Assembly: GCA_965215765.1 (NCBI GenBank)
Contig: OZ244118.1
Location: 2,356,001-2,420,000 of the forward strand
Reading direction: 5' to 3'
DNA length: 64,000 nt
From: G965212025 sp965215765
GTDB lineage: Bacteria > Pseudomonadota > Gammaproteobacteria > Poriferisulfidales > Oxydemutatoraceae
Part shown: positions 29,059 through 38,676 of the stretch, in pieces
Numbering within the stretch: position 1 is the first letter of the stretch
Layout of the letters: the number at the start of each line of letters is the position of its first letter
The notes under the pieces: model-generated
Database searches by the model: none
The model's input: the letters and a program-made list of their open reading frames with translations, nothing else
What the model was told of the DNA's origin: nothing
Translations under genes and position numbers: made by a program

Positions 29059-30966
29059 TTAATCACCTTGCTTGCGAACTGCCGCCAGTTCCTCGACAAC
29101 AGAAGGATCGGCAAGTGTTGATACGTCTCCCAGGTCTTCCAGTTCATTTACGGCGATTTTGCGCAGGATGCGGCGCATGATTTTTCCGGACCGGGTTTTG
29201 GGCAACCCCGGTGCCCATTGAATTTTCTCGGGTACAGAAAATCTTCCAATCTGCCTGGAGACGATTGCATTCAAGGAATCCTTGAGATCCGCGCTTCCTT
29301 CAATTCCCGACATCAAAGTCACAAATGCGTAAATCGCCTGCCCCTTGACTGCATGAGGAATAGCAACCACCGCAGCCTCGGCAACGTTTTCGTGCGCAAC
29401 CAACGCATTTTCCACTTCGGCTGTACCAATTCTGTGACCTGAAACATTGATGACGTCATCCACACGCCCGGTGATCCAGTAATCGCCCGCTTCGTCTCGG
29501 CGACAACCATCTCCAGAAAAGTACTTCCCCAAATAACGGCTGAAATACGTTTCACGATAACGTTCGTGGTCGCCATAGATCGTACGCGCCTGGCCCGGCC
29601 ACGGGTTCAGAATTACCAGATCTCCCGCACAAGCTCCCGACAACTCAGTGCCCTGCCTGTCAACAACTGCGGGCTTTATCCCGAAAAAAGGCTTGCCTAC
29701 AGACCCCGGCTTCATGGTTGAAACACCTGCCAGGGGCGTGATCATATGACCGCCGGTCTCAGTCTGCCACCAAGTATCCGAAATATCGCATCTCCCCCCA
29801 CCAATCACGTCGTGATACCAACGCCACGGCTCCGGATTGAGCGGCTCTCCTACCGTACCAAGAACCCGCAAGCTGGAAAGATCACACTTTTTAACCGGCT
29901 CGTCCCCAAATCGCATCAACGCACGAATGGCAGTAGGCGCAGTGTAAAAAATATTGACCCGGTGTTGCTCCACCACCTGCCAAAACCGTGAAGCATCCGG
30001 CCAAGTAGGAATCCCTTCAAAAATAAGGCTCGTAGCCCCATTGGCAAGCGGGCCGTATACCGAATAGGAGTGGCCGGTAACCCAGCCAATGTCTGCCGTA
30101 CACCAAAACACTTCGCCATCACGGTAATCAAAAGTGTAGTAGTGGGTCATGGCCGCATATAAAAGATAACCCGCTGTTGTGTGCAACAAGCCTTTCGGTG
30201 TTCCCGTTGAACCGGAAGTGTAGAGAATGAAAAGAGGATCTTCCGCTTCCATGGCGACAGCCGGGCAGTGAGGTGAGGCCTTTTCCACCAACTCGTGAAG
30301 CCACAGATCGCGCCCTTCCTGCCAGGATATTTTTCCGCCAGTATTTTCAAGCACAATCACTTGTTTGACATTCGGGCATTCTGCCAATGCCTCGTCGACG
30401 TTGCCTTTCAGCGGCACGGTTTGAGTGCCACGGCGCGCTTCGTCTGCTGTCAAAACGATCCGACAGTCTGAATCCAGTATTCTTGCGCGTAGTGCCAACG
30501 GTGAGAACCCGCCAAACACCACCGAATGAACAGCACCGATTCGGGCACACGCCAGCATGCAGGCAACCGATTCAGGAGCCATTGGCATATAAATACACAC
30601 CCGACTTCCTTTCTTGACGCCATGGCTGAGTAAAACATTTGCCAGACGCGACACCAGTTCATGGAGCTCGCGGTACGTCAAAGTCTTGGTTTGGCCTGGT
30701 GAATTTCCGGCCCAGACAATCGCCGGCCTGTCCCCCCGTTTTTCCAGGTGCCGATCCAGGCAGTTCCAGCTCACGTTCAGCTTTCCGCCCTCAAACCACT
30801 TGGCAGACTTCAGCTCATCGTTCCAATCCAGAACTTTGTTCCATTTTTTCTGCCAGTTTAAAAAGCGGTCTGCCTGTATTCCCCAGAAAACTTCCGGGTT
30901 CTCGACGGATGCACGGTACATGCGCTCGTAACTGTCCAGATCAAATTTTTCATTTGTTTCTGTCAC
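29059..30966 (-). CDS. acs: Acetyl-CoA synthetase
   Basis: About 635 residues from a GTG at 30966; TTG 31020 is the outer limit of the frame. The AMP-binding loop YTSGSTGTPKG, the DTWWQTETGG motif, the GRVDDVINVSGHR hinge and the C-terminal PKTRSGKIMRR with the regulatory lysine are all present. It activates acetate to acetyl-CoA via acetyl-AMP. With the neighbouring aldehyde dehydrogenase it could handle C2 compounds, though the two are separated by 440 bases. Confidence 0.95.
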   Translation of the reverse strand: MTETNEKFDLDSYERMYRASVENPEVFWGIQADRFLNWQKKWNKVLDWNDELKSAKWFEGGKLNVSWNCLDRHLEKRGDRPAIVWAGNSPGQTKTLTYRELHELVSRLANVLLSHGVKKGSRVCIYMPMAPESVACMLACARIGAVHSVVFGGFSPLALRARILDSDCRIVLTADEARRGTQTVPLKGNVDEALAECPNVKQVIVLENTGGKISWQEGRDLWLHELVEKASPHCPAVAMEAEDPLFILYTSGSTGTPKGLLHTTAGYLLYAAMTHYYTFDYRDGEVFWCTADIGWVTGHSYSVYGPLANGATSLIFEGIPTWPDASRFWQVVEQHRVNIFYTAPTAIRALMRFGDEPVKKCDLSSLRVLGTVGEPLNPEPWRWYHDVIGGGRCDISDTWWQTETGGHMITPLAGVSTMKPGSVGKPFFGIKPAVVDRQGTELSGACAGDLVILNPWPGQARTIYGDHERYRETYFSRYLGKYFSGDGCRRDEAGDYWITGRVDDVINVSGHRIGTAEVENALVAHENVAEAAVVAIPHAVKGQAIYAFVTLMSGIEGSADLKDSLNAIVSRQIGRFSVPEKIQWAPGLPKTRSGKIMRRILRKIAVNELEDLGDVSTLADPSVVEELAAVRKQGD

Positions 30967-31406
30967 AAGTCGCCGCTCTGAATCAGTTCTCAAGACACAC
31001 CCCCCGGTTTTGACACCCAACCGTCAGAAGACACCATGCGAATCAGCTTTTGGCACAAAAAAACCATCTTGGCGCGCAACGAAGCCCTGCGCCGCCATAA
31101 ACCCCATTCCACTTATCGCCCTGGACAAAAACAAAGCCCGGGCTGAACTGCATCAATGACAGACTTCACAGGATCCAAATGAGTTTTTTCCGGTTTTTCA
31201 ACAACGGTCGTCAGGCAAGTTCAGGATTACGCTTTCCCTGAACACCCTGCCAGAAGCCTGGATTTAAAATGACAGACCGGGAGAATCATCTGAAAAAAGA
31301 ATCCGCCAGCCACGGGGAAACGGCTCATCAACACTGTTCCAGGCATAAACCGGAACTGAAGATGAACCATCCCTTCTGTTCAAGATCCTGGTTCGAAAAT
31401 ACGAAC
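30967..31406. other. Gap between acs and aldehyde dehydrogenase
   Basis: No protein gene or RNA is recognisable. It should carry the acs promoter, but no clear box pair is visible. The open frame on the plus strand from 31269 is a shadow of the dehydrogenase gene. Confidence 0.45.
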
Positions 31407-32918
31407 TCAGGTCAAATGAACTGTAACCGCTTTGGTCTCCAGGTAGTTCCCCAAAACTTCCTCACCCATTTCTCTCCCCCAGCCGGATTGCTTATATCCG
31501 CCAAAGGGCAGGGCAGAGTCGAAGATGTTGTAGCAATTGACCCAAACCGTCCCGGATTCCAAGCCTGCTGCAATTCGGTGTCCTTTAGAGATGTCGCTCG
31601 TCCAAATGCCTGCGGCCAAACCGTAGCTTGTATCATTCGCCTGGGCAATCATCTCTGCCTCATTACCACTGAACGGCGCAGCCACGACCACTGGCCCAAA
31701 AATTTCTTCCTTGACCACTTTCATGTCATCAGTGGTGTCAGTCAAAACTGTCGGCTCAATAAAGTATCCCTTTCCAGAACCCTTATGGCCGCCAACGACA
31801 GCATTAGCTCCGTCTTCCAATCCGGATTCAAGATACCCACTGACACGCTGATGCTGGATTTCAGAAACCATCGGCCCCATCTCTGTGTCTGCAGCAAGGC
31901 CATGACCCACCTTTATTTTCGAGGCAATGTCTGACACACCGGAGACCACTTCATCAAAGTGGTTTTTGTGAACGTAAAGAAGGGAGCCAGCACAGCAACA
32001 TTGTCCGTGATTGAAAAATATCGCATTGGCCGCACCGGAAATTGCCACGTCCATGTCAGCATCCTCCAGCACCAGGTTTGGCGACTTGCCGCCAAGCTCA
32101 AGACTCACTTTTTTCAAGTCATGAGAAGCGGCTTTCACAATCAGCTTTCCGACTTCCGTGGAACCCGTGAAAGCGACTTTGTTAACACCGGGGTGCGCAG
32201 CCAATGCCGCCCCCGCTGTTTCACCAAATCCGGATACGATGTTGACAACACCAGCTGGAACACCAGCCTCTTCAATCAGTTCACCCAGACGCAAACCCGT
32301 CAATGGTGTTTCCTCGGCAATTTTGAGAACCACTGTGCAACCACATGCCAATGCAGGACCCAGCTTCCAGGCTGCCATCAACAAAGGAAAATTCCAGGGA
32401 ATAATCTGCCCCACCACACCAACGGGTTCCATTCTCGTATAGGAATGGTATTGGGCTCCGGGCGTGTAGAGAACCGAAAGCGGGATAGTCCTGCCTTTGA
32501 TTTTCGTACACCAGCCGGCCATATAATGAAAAATGTCGGCTGCCAAAGGGACATCAGCGGCTCGTGCGACTGCGACCGGCTTCCCGTTGTCGAGCGACTC
32601 AAGCTGCGCCAACTCCTCAAGGTTTTCGAGAATCAAGTCCCCGACTTTCCAAATGACCTTGCTTCTTTCTGCAGGCGTCATGGTTGCCCATGGCCCGCTC
32701 TCAAAAGCCTTTCTGGCCGCTTTCACGGCGCGATCAATGTCTTCGGCTTCGCCTTCGGGAACTCTGGCAATGACCTCCTCGGTCGCCGGGTTCTTGACGT
32801 CAAAACACTTGCCGGAAGCGGATCCAACCCACTGACCACCAATTAGCATCTTTCTGCTTGAACCAAGAAAACTTCTTGTCGCGTCACCAAGACCAACAAT
32901 ATTTTCTGCTGCACTCAT
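31407..32918 (-). CDS. NAD(P)-dependent aldehyde dehydrogenase
   Basis: 503 residues from ATG 32918, which is preceded by GAGGAAG. It has the class 1/2 features PWNFPLLMAAWKLGPALACG, the LELGGKSP glutamate motif and the catalytic-cysteine loop GQCCCAG. It resembles phenylacetaldehyde or betaine aldehyde dehydrogenase-like enzymes; the substrate cannot be fixed. Downstream of mtoX on the same strand (77 bases), it could oxidise the formaldehyde made from methanethiol or other aldehydes, but that is inference. Confidence 0.9.
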   Translation of the reverse strand: MSAAENIVGLGDATRSFLGSSRKMLIGGQWVGSASGKCFDVKNPATEEVIARVPEGEAEDIDRAVKAARKAFESGPWATMTPAERSKVIWKVGDLILENLEELAQLESLDNGKPVAVARAADVPLAADIFHYMAGWCTKIKGRTIPLSVLYTPGAQYHSYTRMEPVGVVGQIIPWNFPLLMAAWKLGPALACGCTVVLKIAEETPLTGLRLGELIEEAGVPAGVVNIVSGFGETAGAALAAHPGVNKVAFTGSTEVGKLIVKAASHDLKKVSLELGGKSPNLVLEDADMDVAISGAANAIFFNHGQCCCAGSLLYVHKNHFDEVVSGVSDIASKIKVGHGLAADTEMGPMVSEIQHQRVSGYLESGLEDGANAVVGGHKGSGKGYFIEPTVLTDTTDDMKVVKEEIFGPVVVAAPFSGNEAEMIAQANDTSYGLAAGIWTSDISKGHRIAAGLESGTVWVNCYNIFDSALPFGGYKQSGWGREMGEEVLGNYLETKAVTVHLT

Positions 32919-32995
32919 ATCTTCCTCACTGAATAACTCCAAACATCACACGGATGTTCGGAAAAACACCACTCACCCGAACAATCCCGGATGAC

Positions 32996-34393
32996 TCAGC
33001 GTACCACGCTGACTTTAAGCTTCTCGTCTCCTTTCTGCTTTTTGGTAAGTTCATACAGTGAGTATGCACCAAAACGCATCTGGTGGGGACGTCCCAGTTT
33101 TTCTTTGTAAAAATCGATGGCAAATTTTTCTTTCAATTCCACACCGTTCCAGACATAGCTCTTTATGAATTGCTCATCAGCTGCACCCGTCTTATCCCAA
33201 TTGGCAAGCAGGGAAGAAGTGAAATACAAGCGTTTTCCGTCCCAGCTTTGCGAGACCATATTGACTTGGGCACCAATCACGTGCTCATACACCTGGCGGG
33301 CATTGAAGGGATCCGAGATATCGAAATAACGGGTTTTTCCATCCAGGAAGGTTTGCACCCAAAGCCCTTTGTCATTGGCAGTAATGGAGATATCGACCGG
33401 TAAAGCGGTTCCCAGAGGAAACATTTCTTTATTCCCGACATCACCAATCGTGGCGTTGGTCTGCGCTTTCCATTCCCCGGTTTTCTTGTCCTCGTACACC
33501 ACCCACATTTTCGATGTCAAAGCGGAGGTGGTGAAGCAGTAATTGTTCAGGGCACTCCATGCGCAGCGAATCTCAAGCGGCGCCCCGGGTACATCCAGGA
33601 CTTTCTTTGGTTTGCGAGTATGCAAATCCCACAACACGACGGTGTTGCCGAAACGTCCCATGGCTTCAGGGCTTTTCAACAGCTCTGGCAGTGCCGTCAT
33701 ATAGTTGTCGTAACCCGTAAAAGACGAGGTCAGCATGATTCCTCTGCGAGGCAAGACTCGAAGGTCATATCCGTAGCCATCTGCAAACTTTCCAGACTGC
33801 GTCGCACCGCGCAGATACTTCGTAGTCGGCAACCAATGTGCGGCGATAAATTCACCCTCATTGGAATACTCCGCCAGTCCAGTCCGCCCATGGCGATCTT
33901 TATTGTTGGACAAAGCACTGATCATCATTCTTCCGGGCAGTGCGTAGAAGGTGTGCGGCCCAACCATGCCACCGGACTTCTCCACGAAATCGGTGATGAT
34001 CTTTTTCAGACTTGGCTTGCGCGGATCTGATGAAATGTCGAAAACAAAAACCTTGTTCGTGTCAAGAGCACCAGCCCATAAAAACCGACGGTCATCAGTC
34101 AGTCCGGAATGGTGCGCCTCGTTGCGACCTTCCACGGACAAGCTGTTCACAATTTTTCCGTAGTCTTGAGAGTTCGGGTTTACGGCAATCGTCACCAGCT
34201 TGTCCTGCCCGTCTCCCAAGCCTTCTTTGCCCAAAGTCCACACATAAACGTAGTCTTCCTGCCCCGTGATTTTTTTCATGTACGGCGACATGCAGGTTTC
34301 GTCCGCCACAGCAGACGACATCACGAACGCAGACAGAAACAATGCGCACATTAACTGCCACATTCCAATCAAACGAAATTTTTTAGAGAACAT
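32996..34393 (-). CDS. mtoX: Methanethiol oxidase (SBP56/selenium-binding protein family)
   Basis: 465 residues from ATG 34393, with GAGGGAG in front. An export signal ends at SSAVADE. The family-wide segments EAHHSGLTDDRRFLWAGALD, GPHTFYALPG and GRPHQMRFG are present. Exported members oxidise methanethiol to formaldehyde, sulfide and peroxide using copper in the periplasm. The SCO1-like copper chaperone genes often found beside mtoX are absent here. Fits the organosulfur theme of the window. Confidence 0.88.
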   Translation of the reverse strand: MFSKKFRLIGMWQLMCALFLSAFVMSSAVADETCMSPYMKKITGQEDYVYVWTLGKEGLGDGQDKLVTIAVNPNSQDYGKIVNSLSVEGRNEAHHSGLTDDRRFLWAGALDTNKVFVFDISSDPRKPSLKKIITDFVEKSGGMVGPHTFYALPGRMMISALSNNKDRHGRTGLAEYSNEGEFIAAHWLPTTKYLRGATQSGKFADGYGYDLRVLPRRGIMLTSSFTGYDNYMTALPELLKSPEAMGRFGNTVVLWDLHTRKPKKVLDVPGAPLEIRCAWSALNNYCFTTSALTSKMWVVYEDKKTGEWKAQTNATIGDVGNKEMFPLGTALPVDISITANDKGLWVQTFLDGKTRYFDISDPFNARQVYEHVIGAQVNMVSQSWDGKRLYFTSSLLANWDKTGAADEQFIKSYVWNGVELKEKFAIDFYKEKLGRPHQMRFGAYSLYELTKKQKGDEKLKVSVVR

Positions 34394-34459
34394 ATTGACT
34401 CCCTCACTTTTAGTAACAAAAATATTGAATAACAAAAACAAACACGCCAGACCCGAAGT

Positions 34460-35050
34460 TCACCCCATTGCATCAAGAGCCAAAACCTCAGCCTTTTCCC
34501 GGCTGGAAATTTGTTTACCCTGTTCCGAAAACACGAACCCCTCATGTCTCAGCAACTCGCGCTTCAGAGCGATGAAATCACCTGCCACGTTTTTGCAATA
34601 TCCCCCCAGCCAGCCACTTCCCGTCACCCGGTGACAGGGTATCAGCAAGGCAAAAGGGTTTGCAGCACACGCCATCCCGACACTCCTGGAGCTACCCCGA
34701 TCACTCAGGGAATACAGCGTTGATGTCAACTTTAACACCGCACCGTATGTACGTACCACCCCCAAAGGCAGAGTGCCAATTGTGTGCAAAACCAGGTTGA
34801 AATAGCTGCCAGATACCAATTTTTGCGGAAAAAAATCGTGCAAAGCCACGTATCCGTTCAAACAATTTTCCGGGGCGGAAAAGTAGCATTCCAGCCAGTT
34901 CCTGGTCTCTTTCAAAACCTGATCCGGCCTCCCACTCCCGTTATTGACGTCCTCGCCGGAACTCCATCTGACGCTTTTAAGAAGCCCATGTTCGCTGGAC
35001 AGGCACAGCTTCCAGTGCGAAAAAGGCGTATTGATGACTTGACCCGGCAC
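34460..35050 (-). CDS. ogt: Methylated-DNA--protein-cysteine S-methyltransferase (MGMT/Ogt type)
   Basis: 196 residues from GTG. The active-site motif PCHRV (Cys139) lies behind a helix-turn-helix region (about 100-130) and ends in the usual GY-containing tail. It removes methyl groups from O6-methylguanine by a suicide transfer. It starts 11 bases downstream of tRNA-Gly on the same strand. The symbol ogt is used by type; it lacks an Ada regulatory domain. Confidence 0.9.
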   Translation of the reverse strand: MPGQVINTPFSHWKLCLSSEHGLLKSVRWSSGEDVNNGSGRPDQVLKETRNWLECYFSAPENCLNGYVALHDFFPQKLVSGSYFNLVLHTIGTLPLGVVRTYGAVLKLTSTLYSLSDRGSSRSVGMACAANPFALLIPCHRVTGSGWLGGYCKNVAGDFIALKRELLRHEGFVFSEQGKQISSREKAEVLALDAMG

Positions 35051-35060
35051 AGCGAAACAG

Positions 35061-35132
35061 AGCGGGCGAGGAGAATCGAACTCCCGTTACCAGCTTGGGA
35101 AGCTGGGGTAATAACCGTTATACGACGCCCGC
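35061..35132 (-). tRNA. tRNA-Gly (anticodon CCC)
   Basis: On the minus strand the seven-base acceptor GCGGGCG pairs with CGCCCGC, followed by a T discriminator as in E. coli tRNA-Gly(CCC). The anticodon stem CCAGC/GCTGG encloses TTCCCAA, giving CCC. The T arm reads GGGAGTTCGATTCTCC. CCA is not encoded. Its first 15 bases are also the last codons of rplS. Confidence 0.93.
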
Positions 35133-35501
35133 CAGACCATCTTTTCGCCGTTTCTTACCCAAGTCTTCCTTGATGCGAGCCTTTTTGCCAGTTCTTCCTC
35201 TGAGATAGTAAAGCTTGGCGCGGCGTACTTTGGCACGGCGTTTCACTTCAATACTCTTGATTTCCGGGCTGTGCGTTTGGAAGACACGTTCCACCCCCAC
35301 ACCCAGTGACAATTTTCTGAGAGTAAAAGACGAATTCAAGCCTCGGTTCTTTATGGCAATCACATTGCCGACAAAAAGCTGAATTCTTTCCCGTTCGCCT
35401 TCCCGAACGCACACTTGCACCGCGAGTGTGTCACCCGGGGAAAATTCCGGGAGGTCATCCCGCAAACTTTCCTTTTCAATCATTTCAATGAGATTACTCA
35501 C
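35118..35501 (-). CDS. rplS: Ribosomal protein L19
   Basis: 127 residues from a GTG with GGAGGTGG in front; the longer frame to 35612 is upstream trmD sequence. The conserved FSPGDT, GVVIAI-like NVIAIKNRG, VERVFQTHSP and RRAKLYYLRGRTGKKARIKE segments are present. The C-terminus runs about a dozen residues past the usual end (GKKRRKDGLAGVV) and its last five codons and stop lie inside tRNA-Gly. Confidence 0.95.
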   Translation of the reverse strand: MSNLIEMIEKESLRDDLPEFSPGDTLAVQVCVREGERERIQLFVGNVIAIKNRGLNSSFTLRKLSLGVGVERVFQTHSPEIKSIEVKRRAKVRRAKLYYLRGRTGKKARIKEDLGKKRRKDGLAGVV

Positions 35502-35502
35502 T

Positions 35503-36288
35503 TCAAACCACCTCCCGATGTCTTTTCCGAGACTGACTGACCAAAACTTCCTGCAAAGCATGCTGAGAAGCATATTCATCAAGCAAAGCACTTTCCTCTG
35601 CATCCAGTTCACAGTTCAAAAGCAAGTCCGGACGTTTCTCCAGGGTTCTTCCCAATGAGTTCTGCAAACGCCAACGCCTGATTCTCTCATGGTCACCGCA
35701 CAGCAGAACCTCGGGAACACTCTGTCCTTCATACTCAACAGGCCTCGTGTAGTGCGCGCAATCCAGATACCCGTTTGCCAGCGAATCCTGTCGAGCTGAA
35801 TCCTCATCTCCCAAAACTCCTTTTACCTGACGCGCTACAGCATCGATCACAACCATGGCGGCAGCTTCACCACCGCTGATCACATAATCACCCAAAGAAA
35901 GTTCTTCATCGACATAACTGAGCAATCTTTCGTCCACCCCGCGGTAGCGTCCCGAAAGCAATACCAACCCATCACAGGTCGCCATTTCGTTGACAAGCTT
36001 CTGGTTCAGGTTCCGCCCCTGAGGGCTCAAATAAATGGTCCGGAAATTACCGCGCTGCCGTGCTTTTGCCGCCAACAATGCTTTGTGCAACGGTGGAGCC
36101 ATCATGACCATCCCGGGGCCACCTCCGTATGGTCTGTCGTCAACGGTTTGGCGTGCATCCGATGCATATTCCCTCGGGTTCCATGTTTCCACCATCAGAA
36201 GGCCTCTCTCCAACGCCCGTCCCAATACCCCGTAGCGCATGAAATGGTGAACCATCTCAGGGAAAATCGTAATGACATCAATCCGCAT
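35503..36288 (-). CDS. trmD: tRNA (guanine37-N1)-methyltransferase
   Basis: 261 residues from ATG 36288 (TGATG overlap with rimM). It has the SPOUT knot motifs LLSGRYRGVDERLL and SLGDYVISGGEAAAMVVIDA, and the DRPYGGGPGMV substrate loop. It methylates G37 in tRNAs reading CNN codons to prevent frameshifting. Part of the conserved rpsP-rimM-trmD-rplS operon. Confidence 0.96.
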   Translation of the reverse strand: MRIDVITIFPEMVHHFMRYGVLGRALERGLLMVETWNPREYASDARQTVDDRPYGGGPGMVMMAPPLHKALLAAKARQRGNFRTIYLSPQGRNLNQKLVNEMATCDGLVLLSGRYRGVDERLLSYVDEELSLGDYVISGGEAAAMVVIDAVARQVKGVLGDEDSARQDSLANGYLDCAHYTRPVEYEGQSVPEVLLCGDHERIRRWRLQNSLGRTLEKRPDLLLNCELDAEESALLDEYASQHALQEVLVSQSRKRHREVV

Positions 36289-36776
36289 CACCAATCCTGC
36301 TGCCAATCCACCGTGATGCAATTTTGCGCTTCACTGACATCCAGCACGTAACGTGACCAAACAAAAGGAACCAATGTCCGCACGTCGTCCCGCCGAACTT
36401 CCATAATGTCGCTGGCTCCGGTTCTGAACAGCCCCCTGACTTCACCTAACTCAACCCCGTCCCGAGTCACAACACGCATGCCCGAAAGCTTGTACCAATA
36501 ATATTCACCCTCTCCGATCGGCTCCAGGCTATTCGCGTCAATGCCGATTTCTTCCCCCAACAGACATGAAGCCGCATCACGGCTTTCAACGCCTGACAGT
36601 TGCGCCACAAATCCGGCACCGTGTGCGCGCATGCTGGCAAACTGAAAACTTCGCTGCTCCTGTCCCAGAACGCAACCGGACAGAGCGCAAATACCTTCAC
36701 GAGGCTCCATATAAGAAAACACCTTCACCTTGCCTTCACGACCAAACAGACCCACTATTTTGCCAACAGTCACCAT
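36288..36776 (-). CDS. rimM: 16S rRNA processing protein RimM
   Basis: 162 residues. The N-terminal VGKIVGLFGREGKVKVFSY strand and the PRC-barrel region ending VPFVWSRYVLDVS are typical. It assists 30S head assembly. It lies 18 bases after rpsP and overlaps trmD. Confidence 0.93.
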   Translation of the reverse strand: MVTVGKIVGLFGREGKVKVFSYMEPREGICALSGCVLGQEQRSFQFASMRAHGAGFVAQLSGVESRDAASCLLGEEIGIDANSLEPIGEGEYYWYKLSGMRVVTRDGVELGEVRGLFRTGASDIMEVRRDDVRTLVPFVWSRYVLDVSEAQNCITVDWQQDW

Positions 36777-36794
36777 CTGACTGACGTGAACCGG

Positions 36795-37091
36795 TTATCC
36801 GGGTGTCGCATCGCCCGGTGTTTCGTGAACCACCTCGGCAGCCTGGATTTTCTTGTATTCACGAAGCAGCGCCTTGACCCGGTCAGACAATTGCGCACCA
36901 TGCTTCAACCAGTAATCCACTCTGTCAAGCTTGATTTCCATCCTGTCCTTTCCCAGGTACTTTGCCATGGGGTCAAAGTGTCCAACACGCTCAATAAACC
37001 CGCTGTCTCTTCGCTTGCGCGAATCGGTGGCAACCAGGCTGTAGGAGGGCTTTCCTTTGGCTCCCTTTCTGGCCAAACGTATCACTAGCAT
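36795..37091 (-). CDS. rpsP: Ribosomal protein S16
   Basis: 98 residues from ATG 37091; the 23 extra codons upstream are leader. The start MLVIRLARKGAKGKPSYSLV and GHFDPMAK are diagnostic. First gene of its operon. Confidence 0.96.
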   Translation of the reverse strand: MLVIRLARKGAKGKPSYSLVATDSRKRRDSGFIERVGHFDPMAKYLGKDRMEIKLDRVDYWLKHGAQLSDRVKALLREYKKIQAAEVVHETPGDATPG

Positions 37092-37160
37092 AATAAATCT
37101 GTCGTTAAAAAATGAAATGTTGCCGAACGGCAGAAACAGAAACTGCGCGGTCGCGCGCAC

Positions 37161-37189
37161 ATATTAGAACAGTTTGAACACACATACAA
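37161..37189 (-). promoter_or_regulatory. Putative promoter of rpsP-rimM-trmD-rplS
   Basis: Minus strand: TTGTAT (37189-37184), 17-base spacer, TAATAT (37166-37161). The transcript would start about 60 bases before the rpsP ATG. Confidence 0.5.
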
Positions 37190-37341
37190 AGACTGTCTGC
37201 AAGAATCCGCACACCTCTTTGCTGGCTACTACCTGCATACGGCCAAACAGGCCTTTTTCAATCCCCCGCTCAGAAAGCCACTCCTTGCATACAATTTACG
37301 ATGCAGACGCCGAGTGCCAAGGTCGTTTTTGCCTGGCGAGC

Positions 37342-37374
37342 AAAATGAACGGGGGTGACGCCCCTGTTCATTTT
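37342..37374 (-). terminator. Hairpin terminator at the end of umuC
   Basis: A 14-base stem AAAATGAAC-GGGGG / CCCCT-GTTCATTTT (one G-T pair) with loop TGACG, followed by T runs on both strands. The umuC stop lies inside the stem. It would end the gshB-ruvX-pyrR-umuDC transcript. Confidence 0.7.
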
Positions 37375-38645
37375 TCGCCACTTGTCTGACCACGAACCTC
37401 AAGCAAATGTTCCCAGCGCGTCGTGTAATTCGGCGAAAGATGCGCCTGCCGCATTCCCCAGACGCGCACCCCAAAACCTTGTGCCGCACTCCTGATCGTC
37501 CCTCGACCCCATATCGCATTAATGCTGTCCAGCACCTCCATGAGGCGAGCACGCGAAGCCCCTCCTGACACAGAAAGTATTTCGCCTGTAGCTTGGGAGC
37601 GTGGCATCAGGCCTGCCATGATGACACCCGCCCTTTTGCATGGCTTGCCCTGGCGGTGAATACTGCGAAGCGCCTGCCGAGCAACACGTGTCAACGTCAA
37701 AACGTCATCACATGGTGTCGGCAACCTCAATACACAAGTTCGGGTCTCTCTCGCCGGATCGCGGGCATACTCTCCTTCTTCGACAAACACCTGAAGCACA
37801 GAAGCCAGCATTTTCGATTTCCGCAACTTATCCGCACAGTGCGCACAAAAAACGGAAACCCCCTCCGACAGTGGTTGCCAATCCCGCAATTTACCAGCAT
37901 CGGCAAAGCTGCGAGTGCAACATACTGACTTGCGCACCCGAGCCACTGCCAGCGGCAGGCAAGGCACTCCCTGCAACTCCTGATGCACACGCACTTGCGT
38001 AACAGAAAAATGGCGACTGACCCAGTCTCGCGGCGCACTTACGTAGTCCAAGGCGGTATGAATGCCGTTTTTTTTCAGCCTGCGCGCAACACCTGAACCG
38101 ATACCCCACACTTCTCGCACCGACAATTTCTGCAAAGCCTTTCGTATGGCAAGGTCTCCACTCAGCACCATGGGAGCGGCGTTTTGCTTGGCAAGATTGA
38201 CGGCGACTTTGGCCAAAGTCTTGGTGGCTCCAACACCCACGCTGACCGGCAAGCCAAGCCAACGCTCCAGTGTCCAAACGACTTTCCTGGCAAAATCCAT
38301 GCTGGTCTTTGGAGACTCCTCTTCCAACTGCAGGAAAGCCTCATCTATTGAATACACTTCAAGCACCGGAGCCAGACCTGCCAACACATTCATCATGCGC
38401 TGGCTGATGTCACCATACAGAGTAAAGTTCGCCGAAAATTGCACCACCCCGTGATGTCGAAACAAATTTCGGTACTTGTATTCCGGCGCGCCCATCGGTA
38501 TGCCCAGCATTTTGGCTTCGGCAGAACGGGCAATGACGCAACCGTCATTGTTGGAAAAAACCACGACAGCACGCCCCTGTAGCGCGGGATTAAAAATGCG
38601 CTCGCAGGAAACGTAGAAATTGTTCGCATCAACCAAAGCAAACAT
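37368..38645 (-). CDS. umuC: DNA polymerase V catalytic subunit UmuC
   Basis: 425 residues, full length. The Y-family motifs FALVDANNFYVSCE (Asp6) and YSIDEAFL (Asp101-Glu102), the helix-hairpin-helix region (GIGSGVARRL) and the UmuC-type C-terminal domain are present. It is an error-prone translesion polymerase when joined with processed UmuD. It follows umuD by 31 bases. Confidence 0.95.
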   Translation of the reverse strand: MFALVDANNFYVSCERIFNPALQGRAVVVFSNNDGCVIARSAEAKMLGIPMGAPEYKYRNLFRHHGVVQFSANFTLYGDISQRMMNVLAGLAPVLEVYSIDEAFLQLEEESPKTSMDFARKVVWTLERWLGLPVSVGVGATKTLAKVAVNLAKQNAAPMVLSGDLAIRKALQKLSVREVWGIGSGVARRLKKNGIHTALDYVSAPRDWVSRHFSVTQVRVHQELQGVPCLPLAVARVRKSVCCTRSFADAGKLRDWQPLSEGVSVFCAHCADKLRKSKMLASVLQVFVEEGEYARDPARETRTCVLRLPTPCDDVLTLTRVARQALRSIHRQGKPCKRAGVIMAGLMPRSQATGEILSVSGGASRARLMEVLDSINAIWGRGTIRSAAQGFGVRVWGMRQAHLSPNYTTRWEHLLEVRGQTSGEK

Positions 38646-38676
38646 GCCTTAGCCAGTAAGTTCTTGCCTTGTGGCT

